A DNA stretch of 64,000 bases from Rhizobium sp. JAB6 (GTDB lineage Bacteria; Pseudomonadota; Alphaproteobacteria; Rhizobiales; Rhizobiaceae), in the NCBI RefSeq assembly GCF_003024605.1, contig NZ_PYJQ01000005.1:372001-436000 (forward strand), in the 5' to 3' direction. Each line of letters begins with the position of its first letter. Position 1 is the stretch's first letter. The notes beneath the pieces are model-generated. The model saw only the letters and a list, made by a program, of their open reading frames with translations, was not told the origin of the DNA and did no database searches. Positions 8,081 to 17,342 of the stretch are shown here, piece after piece. The position numbers were made by a program, and so were the translations under genes.

Positions 8081-10283
8081 ACATCGACGGGATATGCAGT
8101 CGCGCGGGCACCACGATCTTTGGCTCCGATTTATCGCGGCTATAAGCCGGGTTGAGTGCGCGATCGATGAAGCCCTGTGTCCCGTGCAGCCGGCGCAGGT
8201 TCTGCTTCTCTTGTTCGAAGCGCTTCTTTCTTTCGCCGGATTTGTCCGAGCCACGCGACAGTGATTCATGGTGATAAAGACAGGCGAAGGGCGTCCAGAC
8301 GATGCGGTAGCCGGCCTTGTGGGCGCGCAGGCAATAATCCACGTCATTATAGGCGACCGCGAAATTCTCCTCGTCGAACAGGCCGATCTTCCGAAGACAA
8401 TCCCCTGAGATCAGCATCACCGCGCCGGTCACGCAGGTCATCGTGTTGCGCACATGCAGCCGGTTCATCGGTCCGCCGAACTCCTTCGGCTTGTTCATGT
8501 ACCAGTGACCGGCAAGTCCGCCGAAGCCGATGATGACACCGGCGTGCTGCATCTTGTCGTTCGAGAACAGCAGTTTGGCGCCGACAACGCCGGCGCGGTC
8601 GTAGGCAAGACAGGAGACCATCTCTTTCAGCCAGCCCGGCTCGATGACTTCGACGTCATTGTTGAGGATCAGGCAGTGGTCGCCCGTCGCTGCGTTCAGG
8701 CCGCGATTGACCGAGCGCGAGAAGTTGAAGGCCTCTGGATTGATGAGGGCCGAAAAGCAAGGCTGCGTCCTGCTATAGTGCTCATAAAGATCAAGGACGG
8801 CTTGGTCGGTGGAGCCGTTGTCGATGACCAAGACCTCAAAATTAGGATAGTCTGTCTTTCCGAAGAGATCGCCGAGGATACGGGAGATCAGATCGAGATT
8901 ATCCTTGCTCGGGATGACGATTGAGACTTTCGGCCACTCACGAGGCGCTTCAAAGACAACGCGGTGCAGGGTCTTTGTGAGAGCGTCTTCCACCGCGATC
9001 GTCCGCTGCTGCCGCTCGAATCTTTCAGCCAGCGCTTTCCTCGCATTGGTCGTGGCGGCGTCCATGAATGTGCGCGAATAGGTCTTGCCATTGCGGCGCC
9101 ACCAATAGGCGGGGTAAGGCAGATGAAGGATGCTGTTTTCGGGGACGCTATCCAGATAGCGCAGCAACAGATCGTAATCCTGCGAACCGTCGTAGCCGGT
9201 GCGCAGATAACCGATTTCCCGAAGACGGCCGTGGCGGTAGACCGAGAAGTGATTGATGTAATTGACGCCCGTCAGCAGCACGGAATCATAGGCCGGTTTC
9301 AACATGACGCCGGTCGGCTTCAAGGTGTCGTCGACCACCAGCTCGTCGGTATAAAGGAAGTTCGCATCCGGATTTTGCTCCAGCACATGCCGGATGAGCT
9401 TCAAGGCATGCGGTGCGATGACGTCGTCATGATCGAGAAAGGCGATCCATTGCCCCTGTGCATGGGCCAGGCCCGCATTGGTGGCGGCAGCGATCCCGCC
9501 GTTGCTCTCGTTCAGCACGAGGCGGACATTGTCTTTCGATTGGCGGCTCTGATACCACTGCCGCGTTTCCGGAGATGTCGAGCCATCATCGCTCAGGATG
9601 AGCTCTGCTCCTGTTTCCCCCTGCGCTTCGAAGGATTTGACGAGATCGTCCAGATAGCGCGGCGGAGCATTGTAGACGGGAACGATCACACTGAGCCAGG
9701 TTCCCGCCGTCGCCGAGACCGATGCCGTCTCCAGCTCCGCGGCAAGCCTGTAGCTCGCCTCGGCATATTGTATCGTCAGATTGGGAGCGCGGCGTCCGAA
9801 GGGCAGTTTGGGCAATTTCAACCAGTACTGGGGCAGCCTGCCGAGATCGACACGTTTGGTTTGTTCCTCGCTTCGAAGAAGAGTTGCAATATATTTTTCG
9901 GCTGATTTTTCGGACGCGAAAGCCCTGACGGCAAAGTGGAATGACGTTGGAAAACTGGCTGGATCGGCACGCAGGGCACAGATCGAGCCGACGGAACCGA
10001 TATCCGCGGTGATGACGAAGCGATTGCCCTCCGGCAGGGTAATCGCATCCTTCTCGCGAAAACCATAGCCACGATTGATATAGAGTTTCGGGTCTACGGG
10101 CTCGGTGGTCGCGGCGACATGAATGACGACCAGTTTCTTTCGTAAGGGCGAAAATCTGATCTCGAAAGCCGGATCGTCTCCCAGGGATTTCCATAGGCCG
10201 AGATGGGCCTCATTGGATATTTCCCGTTCGAGATCGGCATTTGGTATGATTTTGAGTGTCATCGAAATATCGGTTTCATCCAC
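8076..10283 (-). CDS. Tandem-domain family 2 glycosyltransferase (capsule/surface polysaccharide)
   Basis: A 735-aa protein with two GT-A/GT2 catalytic modules. The first runs from about residue 196 (WLSVIVPVYN), with the nucleotide-sugar DxD-type motif FLDHDD. The second runs from about residue 450 (VSIVIPSKDN), with LILNNDVEV as its acidic motif. About 190 N-terminal residues precede them and have no recognised domain. Two catalytic domains suggest a bifunctional or alternating polymerase-like transferase. It is the last gene of a minus-strand capsule operon. The start is uncertain: the frame opens with GTG at 10283, and an ATG at 10262 would remove seven residues; neither has a clear Shine-Dalgarno. 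Confidence 0.88.
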   Translation of the reverse strand: MDETDISMTLKIIPNADLEREISNEAHLGLWKSLGDDPAFEIRFSPLRKKLVVIHVAATTEPVDPKLYINRGYGFREKDAITLPEGNRFVITADIGSVGSICALRADPASFPTSFHFAVRAFASEKSAEKYIATLLRSEEQTKRVDLGRLPQYWLKLPKLPFGRRAPNLTIQYAEASYRLAAELETASVSATAGTWLSVIVPVYNAPPRYLDDLVKSFEAQGETGAELILSDDGSTSPETRQWYQSRQSKDNVRLVLNESNGGIAAATNAGLAHAQGQWIAFLDHDDVIAPHALKLIRHVLEQNPDANFLYTDELVVDDTLKPTGVMLKPAYDSVLLTGVNYINHFSVYRHGRLREIGYLRTGYDGSQDYDLLLRYLDSVPENSILHLPYPAYWWRRNGKTYSRTFMDAATTNARKALAERFERQQRTIAVEDALTKTLHRVVFEAPREWPKVSIVIPSKDNLDLISRILGDLFGKTDYPNFEVLVIDNGSTDQAVLDLYEHYSRTQPCFSALINPEAFNFSRSVNRGLNAATGDHCLILNNDVEVIEPGWLKEMVSCLAYDRAGVVGAKLLFSNDKMQHAGVIIGFGGLAGHWYMNKPKEFGGPMNRLHVRNTMTCVTGAVMLISGDCLRKIGLFDEENFAVAYNDVDYCLRAHKAGYRIVWTPFACLYHHESLSRGSDKSGERKKRFEQEKQNLRRLHGTQGFIDRALNPAYSRDKSEPKIVVPARLHIPSMS

Positions 10284-10318
10284 ATGCTGGAAGGAGCATT
10301 GTCTGCGAAATTCAAGCT

Positions 10319-11425
10319 CTAGCCGGCGCCGCTGAGAGGCTCAAAACGTATGCCGGGAAATGTTGGGCTCGCATGCTGCCGCATTTTCTCGATCGAGTTC
10401 CGCGTAGCATCGCGGACAGAGAGCCGGCGAGCGCGGTCGACAACGAGCAGATCGATAGCGGCCAGCCACTCTTGGGCGGTGTTGCCGATGTGGAGCTCGC
10501 CAGGGACCGCACATCGCTCGAAGGTGGGGCATCTGGAAAAGACGGCGGCCGCCTGAAGGCGGCTGATGTCGATCCGCTTGGTGTCGGACCGGCTGGCATT
10601 GGTCTTTCCCGACAGGAGGGGCGCCAAGGCGATGTCGGCGCGGTGATGCATTGTCTTCGCGAGGTAGGCCGGCCACGGCAAAGGCGGAATGATGGTCATT
10701 CTCGCCGGGTCGATCCCCTGCTGGCTCCAGCGTCGGGCGAGGGATCCGGCAGCAAAAACCTCAAAATGGAGGTTGCCGTGTTTTTCCATTGCGTCCCTGA
10801 TGATCGGCATCAGGAACTCATGTTCGCGGCGATGCACGCCGGTGGCATGATAGACCATCTTTAGCGGCGCGGCGTCTTCATTCGTGCCATCGATCGCGAT
10901 TTCAGGCGCATCCGCCGGAAGGGGAGGCAGAATATGGATCCGATGGTTTTTCATTGCGAGTGCATTTGCCAGCGCATCGGTGGAGGTCCACACATGGGTG
11001 AGCAGCCTGTTGACCCTTGGCAGCGGGCGGACCGCGAGTTTGATCAGCCTGAACTTATAGAGCCACCCTGCTTCGCTGCCTGTGACAACGGCAGGAATGT
11101 CGTCATCGACGAAATAGGCAACCCCGGCGAGGGAGGCTCGCCGTTCTTCGAGCCAACGCAATTGCGGCCGCTTGATGTAGCGGCAGATGATGACGAAGAG
11201 CCCGTCGCTATCGATCGCATCGAGCGGATCGTCGAGGCCTTTCGTGATCACCGGAATGTGATCAAGTGTTTTGGCGCGCTCGTCGAGATAATAGCTGAAG
11301 CTTGGATTCGGGTGGCGGGATAAGATGAGCAGGCGTCTTGCAACGCGCTCGTCATCTTGCGGCGGTGCTCCGAAGGGCCGCGGTCTTGGAAGCAGTTGGT
11401 AGAGGATGTTGCGTAGAACTTGCAT
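10319..11425 (-). CDS. Glycosyltransferase-like protein (GT-B fold, capsule locus)
   Basis: A 368-aa soluble protein resembling GT-B glycosyltransferases. LKMVYHATGVHRREHEFL starts the C-terminal Rossmann half, and ADIALAPLL followed by the segment to about residue 300 fits the sugar-nucleotide binding region. It lacks a clean E-x7-E motif, so the family is assigned with caution. It lies 14 bp downstream of the KpsE-type gene (11440-12705) and 35 bp before the GT2 gene, consistent with one operon. It probably adds a sugar to the K-antigen repeat or its primer. Start ATG at 11425. Confidence 0.65.
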   Translation of the reverse strand: MQVLRNILYQLLPRPRPFGAPPQDDERVARRLLILSRHPNPSFSYYLDERAKTLDHIPVITKGLDDPLDAIDSDGLFVIICRYIKRPQLRWLEERRASLAGVAYFVDDDIPAVVTGSEAGWLYKFRLIKLAVRPLPRVNRLLTHVWTSTDALANALAMKNHRIHILPPLPADAPEIAIDGTNEDAAPLKMVYHATGVHRREHEFLMPIIRDAMEKHGNLHFEVFAAGSLARRWSQQGIDPARMTIIPPLPWPAYLAKTMHHRADIALAPLLSGKTNASRSDTKRIDISRLQAAAVFSRCPTFERCAVPGELHIGNTAQEWLAAIDLLVVDRARRLSVRDATRNSIEKMRQHASPTFPGIRFEPLSGAG

Positions 11426-11439
11426 GAGTTTCCGAGCGA

Positions 11440-12705
11440 CTACGCCAGACGATTTCGAAGATTGGCGAGGATGCCGAAAACCGCGCTCCAGGCGAGGAGC
11501 GTCGCGCCGAAGATACCTGCGATCCAGAGCGCCCGCTGTGGATACTCGGGCTCGTCCGGCAGGCTGGGCGCCAGGAAGGTATCGAGGTAGAGAAGCTGCT
11601 GCTTGCTGACGAACTTGACCTGTTCGAGCGTCTTCATGCTCGTAGCGAATTGCTGCTCGGCAAGGCTCTGCTCCAATTCGCGCTGTGACATATCGACGGA
11701 GACATCCGCAAGATTCTGTTCGGATTTATTCCGCCCCGCGACTTGGCTGTTGAGCTCATCGATCTGCTTCTGCCTGCTGTCGATCTCGCGTTTGAGCACG
11801 CGCATCTGCGGGGCATCGGCGGAGACCGTACCAAGCAGCGCATCATATTTCTGCTGAAGGTCTATTCTTTCCTTCTGAACGGATGAGATCAGGTTCGTAA
11901 TAACGGTCGAGGACCCCTCGACGCTGAGGACGCCGGTCTGATTGCGCGCAATCAGAAGTTTGTCCCGCGCCTTCTGCAGCTGATCCTTTGCATTGTCCAG
12001 GTTCGCTTGAGCGGTCGCTATGACGTCACGCCAGATGCGGGTGTTGACATCGTTAACAACGACTTCGGACGCGGCCACGACCTCGCGCAACACCTTCTGG
12101 GCATCGGCCGCCGTGAAAGCGCGCGCCTTGACCGTCACGATGCCGCTATTCGCATCGATCTTGACCGAGACCATGTCTTCCCAATAATCTAGCAGTTTCT
12201 CCGAACTCGCATCTTTCTTCAGGCGCGCGATCCGGTCGATCGAGTCGTTTCCGTATATCTTTTGAAAATCGACCTTTTCCTCGAGAGCGGCAACCATATC
12301 CTTGCTCTTGATGAAGTTGGTGACGATCAGCGTATTCTGGACGATCTGTGCCGGCGGCAGACCGGTCACCTTGGTAATCTGATTGCTGCCGAGTGCCGGC
12401 GTCGACGTGCGGACGGTAAAGCGCGTTTCGGATTGATACTGATCGGATGCGACGCAGGTGAAGTAATAGATCGAAGCAATATTGGGAATGACAAGCAGCA
12501 GAACGGTCGACGCCAGGATGGCCTTGCTGATGACCTGCTGCATCGGGCGGGGCCGCAGGCCAACGGCCTTGAACAACTGGCTTCGTCTCGATGTCGAGAA
12601 GCGCAATTTCCGCGCCGCCACGGACAGATTCGCGGCCACATTGCGGCTATGCTCCGTCGCGCTGAGCTGAAGCGCTTTTGGCGCGTTTTCGGTATCATGA
12701 GCCAT
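11440..12705 (-). CDS. KpsE/RkpR-type capsule polysaccharide co-polymerase/export protein (paralogue 1)
   Basis: A 421-aa inner-membrane protein. It has one membrane helix at about residues 58-82 and a second near the C-terminus (about 394-412). Between them is a large periplasmic region with heptad-rich coiled coil (about 215-370). This is the PCP-3/KpsE topology of ABC-transporter-dependent capsule systems, bridging the inner-membrane exporter to the outer-membrane KpsD-type protein. The sequence after the first helix, ASDQYQSETRFTVR, is shared with the paralogue at 13404-14684. It follows the kpsT-like gene by 31 bp. Confidence 0.85.
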   Translation of the reverse strand: MAHDTENAPKALQLSATEHSRNVAANLSVAARKLRFSTSRRSQLFKAVGLRPRPMQQVISKAILASTVLLLVIPNIASIYYFTCVASDQYQSETRFTVRTSTPALGSNQITKVTGLPPAQIVQNTLIVTNFIKSKDMVAALEEKVDFQKIYGNDSIDRIARLKKDASSEKLLDYWEDMVSVKIDANSGIVTVKARAFTAADAQKVLREVVAASEVVVNDVNTRIWRDVIATAQANLDNAKDQLQKARDKLLIARNQTGVLSVEGSSTVITNLISSVQKERIDLQQKYDALLGTVSADAPQMRVLKREIDSRQKQIDELNSQVAGRNKSEQNLADVSVDMSQRELEQSLAEQQFATSMKTLEQVKFVSKQQLLYLDTFLAPSLPDEPEYPQRALWIAGIFGATLLAWSAVFGILANLRNRLA

Positions 12706-12736
12706 ATTTTGGGCCTTGCCGTCGATCCCTGGTCTT

Positions 12737-13390
12737 CTAGCGGTTCAATCTGTAATAGGATTCTATAGCCTGCTCTACCTTATCGAAGGCGATGAGTCTG
12801 CCGTCGACAAGTACCATACCCCTGTCGCAATGCGTATTGATCATGCTCATGCTGTGCGAGATCATGATGATGTCGGAATTCTTGCGCCTGTTCTCGAATG
12901 CGACGCGGCAGCGCTCCTGGAAGCGCGCATCGCCAACGGCAAGAACTTCGTCCACAAGATAGCACTCGAATTCGATCGCCATCGAGAGCCCGAATGCCAA
13001 TCGTGCTCCCATGCCCGAGGAGTAGGTGCGCACGGGTGCATCGATATAATCGCCGAGTTCGGCGAATTCTTCGACAAAGCGGGAGACGCGCCTCACGTCC
13101 TCGCCATAGGCGCGCGCGACGAAATGGACATTGGCTCGTCCTGTCATAAGAGGATTGAAGCCGCTGCTCAAGCCGAGAGGCCAGGACACGCGGACGTTCT
13201 TGCTGATTCTGCCGGAGTTCGGCAGCATCGTGCCGGCGATCATGCGCATCGTCGTCGATTTCCCGGCGCCATTGACGCCGAGCAAGCCATAAGAATAACC
13301 GGACTCGAACTCGCAGCTCACCCGGTCGAGAATGACCTTCTTGCCGCTTTGCGTCTTGAAGAATTTCGAGACGTTCTTGAAGCTGATCAT
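12737..13390 (-). CDS. kpsT: KpsT-type ABC transporter ATP-binding protein (capsule export)
   Basis: A 217-aa nucleotide-binding subunit. Walker A is GVNGAGKST (38-46), the signature is SSGMG (124-128) in a YSSGMGARLAFG context, and Walker B is CYLVDE (143-148) followed by the D-loop AVGD. The short length and the modified signature are typical of KpsT/RkpS/Wzt polysaccharide exporters. It should power translocation of the finished K-antigen across the inner membrane, but the permease partner (KpsM/RkpT) is not in this window. It lies between two KpsE-type genes in a minus-strand operon. Confidence 0.92.
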   Translation of the reverse strand: MISFKNVSKFFKTQSGKKVILDRVSCEFESGYSYGLLGVNGAGKSTTMRMIAGTMLPNSGRISKNVRVSWPLGLSSGFNPLMTGRANVHFVARAYGEDVRRVSRFVEEFAELGDYIDAPVRTYSSGMGARLAFGLSMAIEFECYLVDEVLAVGDARFQERCRVAFENRRKNSDIIMISHSMSMINTHCDRGMVLVDGRLIAFDKVEQAIESYYRLNR

Positions 13391-13403
13391 TCTGCCTCTC
13401 CAC

Positions 13404-14684
13404 TCATATCCGGTGATCTTCTACGGATGCCCAGATAAGGGAAAGCGTCGCCCAGGTGACGACAAGCGCAAGCAATATGATCAACGGCGTACTGACGCGG
13501 CGGGGGAATATCGACTCGTCCGGCAACACGGGTTTGACGAAGACGGCAAGGTATAAGGTCTTGCGCAGAGCTTCGGCGAGTACCGCATCGTAGTTCTTCT
13601 GCGCACTTTCATAGAGCTTTTCGGCGATCATGCGATCGGTTTCCAGCCTGGAATACTCCAGCAAGGATTTTGCAAGGCTCGCATTCTCGGGGCCTGTCAG
13701 CTCCGCTCTCATCTTCTCGATCTGCGCGTCGAGGCTCTCTTTGGCGAGATTGAGCTGCTGATAGGTCGGAGAATTCTGGGCGTTGGATTGCCGCATGACG
13801 AAGAGGCGCGTTTCGAATTCAAGTTTCTGGGCCAGAAGGCCCGTCAGAATCGTGCCGCTATTCTTGGCCTGTGTCTGCGGACTGAGAAGGCCGGATGCGT
13901 TTTGAAACTGATTGAGGGCGATCAACGTATCGCCATAGGCCTTGCCGCTCTTCTGGACATCGGCCTTCATGCTCTGCACGATGTCGTTGCGCGCCCTTTC
14001 CGAAAGCTCGTTGATGAGCTTTTCGCTCTCTTCGATGATGGCATCCGCAAGCTTGACGGAATCATCGGGCGAGAAGGTTCTGACCTTCAGCGTTATGATG
14101 CCGGAAGTCACATCGATATAGGCGCTGACGTGATCGTTCCAGTATTTCAGAAACTCTTCGTCGGATCGGGACGAGCCGAATCGCGACAGGAAATCCGCAT
14201 CCTGCCGGACAAACATGGAGCGATAATCGAGTTTCTTGCCGATGCGATTGAGGATTTCAGACGAATGGATGAAGCTGGTGACGACATAGGCATCTTGTGA
14301 AGCCGAGCGCATGTTGAGAGCGCTGGTGGCTCCGCCGGGATCATTCGCATCGCCGGTGTCGCCCGTTCCCGACACGGCTCGCACGGCGAAGCGCGCTTCC
14401 GCTACATACTGATCCGAAGCGACGAAGGCATAGTAGACCGAGCTTGCGAGGAAAGGCAGGATGACGAGCAGGAGAAAGCCAATAAGCCTTAGGGGCGGCT
14501 TGCCCCCCGACCGCGTTTCGGGGTCGTTGCCATCATGTACCGGTATGTATTCGATGCCCTCGAGATCGGTGCGCGCACGCTGCGCTGGCAGCCTGCGCCG
14601 AAACAGCGAAGGCAGGATCGGCCGGCTCGTTTTTACCCGCGGAGAGTCCTGAACAATCGCGTCTTCAATGATTGGCTTCGGCAT
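13404..14684 (-). CDS. KpsE/RkpR-type capsule polysaccharide export protein (paralogue 2)
   Basis: 426 aa from the ATG at 14684, which lies 1 nt after the upstream stop; a TTG at 14696 would add four residues. It has the same plan as paralogue 1: a cytoplasmic proline/arginine-rich N-terminus, a membrane helix (about residues 62-84), the conserved ASDQYVAEARFAVR, a long periplasmic coiled-coil region, and a C-terminal helix (about 398-420). It is a PCP-type capsule export protein. Having two such genes around one ATPase is unusual; they may form a hetero-oligomer or serve two substrates. Confidence 0.85.
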   Translation of the reverse strand: MPKPIIEDAIVQDSPRVKTSRPILPSLFRRRLPAQRARTDLEGIEYIPVHDGNDPETRSGGKPPLRLIGFLLLVILPFLASSVYYAFVASDQYVAEARFAVRAVSGTGDTGDANDPGGATSALNMRSASQDAYVVTSFIHSSEILNRIGKKLDYRSMFVRQDADFLSRFGSSRSDEEFLKYWNDHVSAYIDVTSGIITLKVRTFSPDDSVKLADAIIEESEKLINELSERARNDIVQSMKADVQKSGKAYGDTLIALNQFQNASGLLSPQTQAKNSGTILTGLLAQKLEFETRLFVMRQSNAQNSPTYQQLNLAKESLDAQIEKMRAELTGPENASLAKSLLEYSRLETDRMIAEKLYESAQKNYDAVLAEALRKTLYLAVFVKPVLPDESIFPRRVSTPLIILLALVVTWATLSLIWASVEDHRI

Positions 14685-14685
14685 G

Positions 14686-15750
14686 TCAGCTTGCAATCGT
14701 TTCCGGCAATTCGGGCGCGGCTGTTTTCATCGCCTGACGCACATAGTGATCGAAAATCAAATCTTCCTCGAGCATGAGCTCCGCAATATGCAACGAACGC
14801 AGCCGTGCCGCAACGTCCTCGAGGGTGCTGTGCCTGGGGGGCAATGGAAAATCACCAACCGAAATCCCAATGAGCTCGCTGACCGCCTGCTGAAAATAAA
14901 GGCTGTCCGTGTCGAAACCGGCAACGGCGAAACGTGAGAGGAGGTCGATCGCAGTGGCAACATCGCTGCGCGTCACCGTCTGTTCCGGTATGGTCGTGGC
15001 CAATTGCCTGGTGACTGGGGATACCAGAACGTTTCTGACGCTCTGAGGGGCTTTTTTCAGTGCTGCCTTGAGGGAGGCTTCGTTTTCAAGGCTTACCTCG
15101 GCAAAATGCTCCGCAGCAGGCGCCAGGATGATTTTGTCTCGGTCGCCGAAGAAGGAAATCTGAGTTTTCGCCATCCGTTTCAGAAGAAATATCCGCAGGG
15201 CAAGTTCATAATAGGGGTCGGTAAGCAGAACGATGGCCTTGAATCCCTTGTCGAGGAATTCTTCGTAATTACGCATCAATAGCCGGCCGCTGATATAGAT
15301 CGACTGAATGGCGTTCAGATGAAAGGCCTGAAGCGTCGTTTCATGACCGAAGCGCTCGACGGATGAAATTTCGTATTGAAAGTGGCGGCCGCAATGATAG
15401 TCGAATTTGACCATTGGCAGCAGCTGCGTTTCAAGCCTCAGAATCTTTAACGGAATCGTGTTCGATACTTGTGGCCGCCGGTAGATCAGAAGCCCGGACT
15501 TGGCGTCATGGATCATCAGCGATGTGCGCTCAGCCAGATCGGGAATGATCGTCGTATCGAGCTTGAACCCGACACGGCCATCTTCGTGCCGTCCGGAATC
15601 GATGACCGCCTGTTTGACCTGGTCGCACGGCAGGATCATCAGATCGCCGTCGGCGTCGGAGACTCTGATTTGCGGTTTGTCGGAAAAGCCATCTGGGATC
15701 AGATAACCCTCGATAACATGGCCATGATCGTATTCGAGGTTAAAAAGCAC
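14686..15750 (-). CDS. Protein of unknown function heading the capsule export operon
   Basis: A 354-aa protein that I do not recognise. It has no signal peptide and no strong membrane segment. The N-terminal third looks beta-rich (MLFNLEYDHGHVIEGYLIPD), and the C-terminal third looks helical and acidic, ending in a LMLEEDLIFDHYVRQAM-like segment. No catalytic motif is evident. The gene is separated from the following KpsE-type gene by 1 nt, so it is translationally coupled to capsule export and probably acts in that process, for example as a cytoplasmic assembly or regulatory factor. This role is inferred from context only. Confidence 0.75.
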   Translation of the reverse strand: MLFNLEYDHGHVIEGYLIPDGFSDKPQIRVSDADGDLMILPCDQVKQAVIDSGRHEDGRVGFKLDTTIIPDLAERTSLMIHDAKSGLLIYRRPQVSNTIPLKILRLETQLLPMVKFDYHCGRHFQYEISSVERFGHETTLQAFHLNAIQSIYISGRLLMRNYEEFLDKGFKAIVLLTDPYYELALRIFLLKRMAKTQISFFGDRDKIILAPAAEHFAEVSLENEASLKAALKKAPQSVRNVLVSPVTRQLATTIPEQTVTRSDVATAIDLLSRFAVAGFDTDSLYFQQAVSELIGISVGDFPLPPRHSTLEDVAARLRSLHIAELMLEEDLIFDHYVRQAMKTAAPELPETIAS

Positions 15751-15888
15751 GGATTTTCTCCGTCGCTTCTATCCGTTGGGGACAGGGCCGAAATTGGCGA
15801 TGGCGCGGCGTCATTCTCTTCTGCATAGCTTTATATCTATTAAGATGCCTATCGATATCGCAAATATCGGCTTAGCATCCGGACCTCG

Positions 15889-16725
15889 TCAGGCGTCGCT
15901 GGACGTTTTCCGGGCTAGCAGCGAGAAGCTGGGCCCCCCGGGATGACTGAGATGTTCATCCCGGATAATAATGTCGTCAAAGCCGAACGCGTGCAGCAGT
16001 TTCAATATGTCATCCCTGTGCATCCAGAAGTGCCGGTCCTTCATGCCGCCGCAGAAAGACGCATTGGCGTTGGCGTGGTGGTAGCTGCGCTCGTAATAGC
16101 GCACCTCAATGCCATCTATCAGTTTCGTCTCCACCTTGCCGCTGAAGGGTAGCCACCGCACGTCGCCCTCCGGCATCGCCTCCTCCAGGACGAAGTGAGT
16201 CCAGATGAAAACCGCGTTGGTCCTTTTTGCGAGTAAGCGAAGGAATTCGCCGGGGTCGGCCATATGGTAAAGAACCCCCGACGCAAGTGCAAAGTCATAA
16301 ATCTCTTCGCCTTCCGTCAGCCAGGCCTGAATGTCGCCGAGCATGAAGGAGGCGGTATCGATGTTCAGGATCTGCTTGGTAACAAGGCATCTTAGAAAGC
16401 AGAGGCGGTTTGCCTCGATGGCGTCGATCCGCGCCGGCCGGTGGCAGTTCAGCATATGAGTATGCATTCCCTCAAGCGGGCCGATCTCGAGAGCTGTTCT
16501 ACCTTCTATCGATCCGAAAGTCCGCAGTGCCCAATCGATTCGGTCATCCGCATAGAGGGGCAGATTGCCGGCATTGAGTTCGAGTTCCGGCGGAAACGCG
16601 CAATTCCATCCCTGAAGGGCATTGATAGCATTTTGATGAGCCGGTTTGCTTTGTTCGTACTGATCGAATATCTCCAGAGGGCTTTTTGAGGCTTTCTTTT
16701 GTGAGCGCTTTGAAAAACCAAGCAT
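15889..16725 (-). CDS. SAM-dependent methyltransferase-like protein
   Basis: A 278-aa class I methyltransferase fold. Motif I is ALEIGPLEGMHT (about residues 78-89), an acidic end of strand beta2 is visible in DAIEANRLC, and FALASGVLYHMADP is the post-motif region common in small-molecule and glycan methyltransferases. It lacks the canonical GxGxG, having GPLEG, as in several surface-glycan methyltransferases. The gene is on the minus strand, 138 bp upstream of the unknown 354-aa gene, and divergent from rkpU. It could methylate a sugar of the capsule or another surface polymer; the substrate is inferred from location. Confidence 0.78.
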   Translation of the reverse strand: MLGFSKRSQKKASKSPLEIFDQYEQSKPAHQNAINALQGWNCAFPPELELNAGNLPLYADDRIDWALRTFGSIEGRTALEIGPLEGMHTHMLNCHRPARIDAIEANRLCFLRCLVTKQILNIDTASFMLGDIQAWLTEGEEIYDFALASGVLYHMADPGEFLRLLAKRTNAVFIWTHFVLEEAMPEGDVRWLPFSGKVETKLIDGIEVRYYERSYHHANANASFCGGMKDRHFWMHRDDILKLLHAFGFDDIIIRDEHLSHPGGPSFSLLARKTSSDA

Positions 16726-17342
16726 TAATACATAACCTTCATTTCCATCGGCGTCTCGCCGATCCGGAGAATTACGGGATCGTTCTCAGCTGTCGTATCA
16801 CGGTTCCAAAGCCGTTTCTTGGCCGGAAGTATATTTCGCCGCAATTTGTAAGCAACGATGGACAATCGAAGATTGTCGGCATCGTTTCGCCGGCGGCGGA
16901 AATTTGGCAAGCTCCGATTGTTGTGGTTGGTCGTCTTCTGCGTGAGTTGCGGGTCTCAACTCGATTCTTTTATAGGCAATACCAGTCTCATGAAAAGCGG
17001 CATAAATGCGATTCAGCGAAACCTGATGGTAGCTCCTGTGCTCAAGGCGTTGCTTAACGGGTCCTGTTTGTTTTTCAGAAAATTTTAATTTTAAATCTTA
17101 AAATAATACTCGCGTAAATTGCTTCCTGTCTTTTTGGCCCCTATAAACCGTAGCTGGTCGGGCGGCTCTTAAATCCCGGGTGTGTTCAGATGAGCGCATC
17201 TGATTTTTTTGATTGCATTTCCGCTATTTGGGCTTGTTGGCGCGTGCCCGTTATGCTTTTCAAGGCGTCGATAGATTTGGTGCATTCCATGTCGGTGTAT
17301 GCCATCAGGTAATCGCGGTAGCTAATTGTTTGAGGTTTTCAA
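16726..17342. promoter_or_regulatory. 617-bp intergenic region with AT-rich core between the divergent capsule operons
   Basis: There is no credible gene here. The segment about 17068-17120 is strikingly AT-rich (runs such as AAAATTTTAATTTTAAATC) in an otherwise GC-rich sequence, with further T-runs near 17200-17216. It must hold the promoters of the minus-strand methyltransferase/export genes and of rkpU. AT-rich patches upstream of exopolysaccharide genes are typical targets of MucR/Ros-type regulators; that link is inferred. A GAGG ribosome-binding site at 17332-17335 precedes the TTG start of rkpU. Confidence 0.45.
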
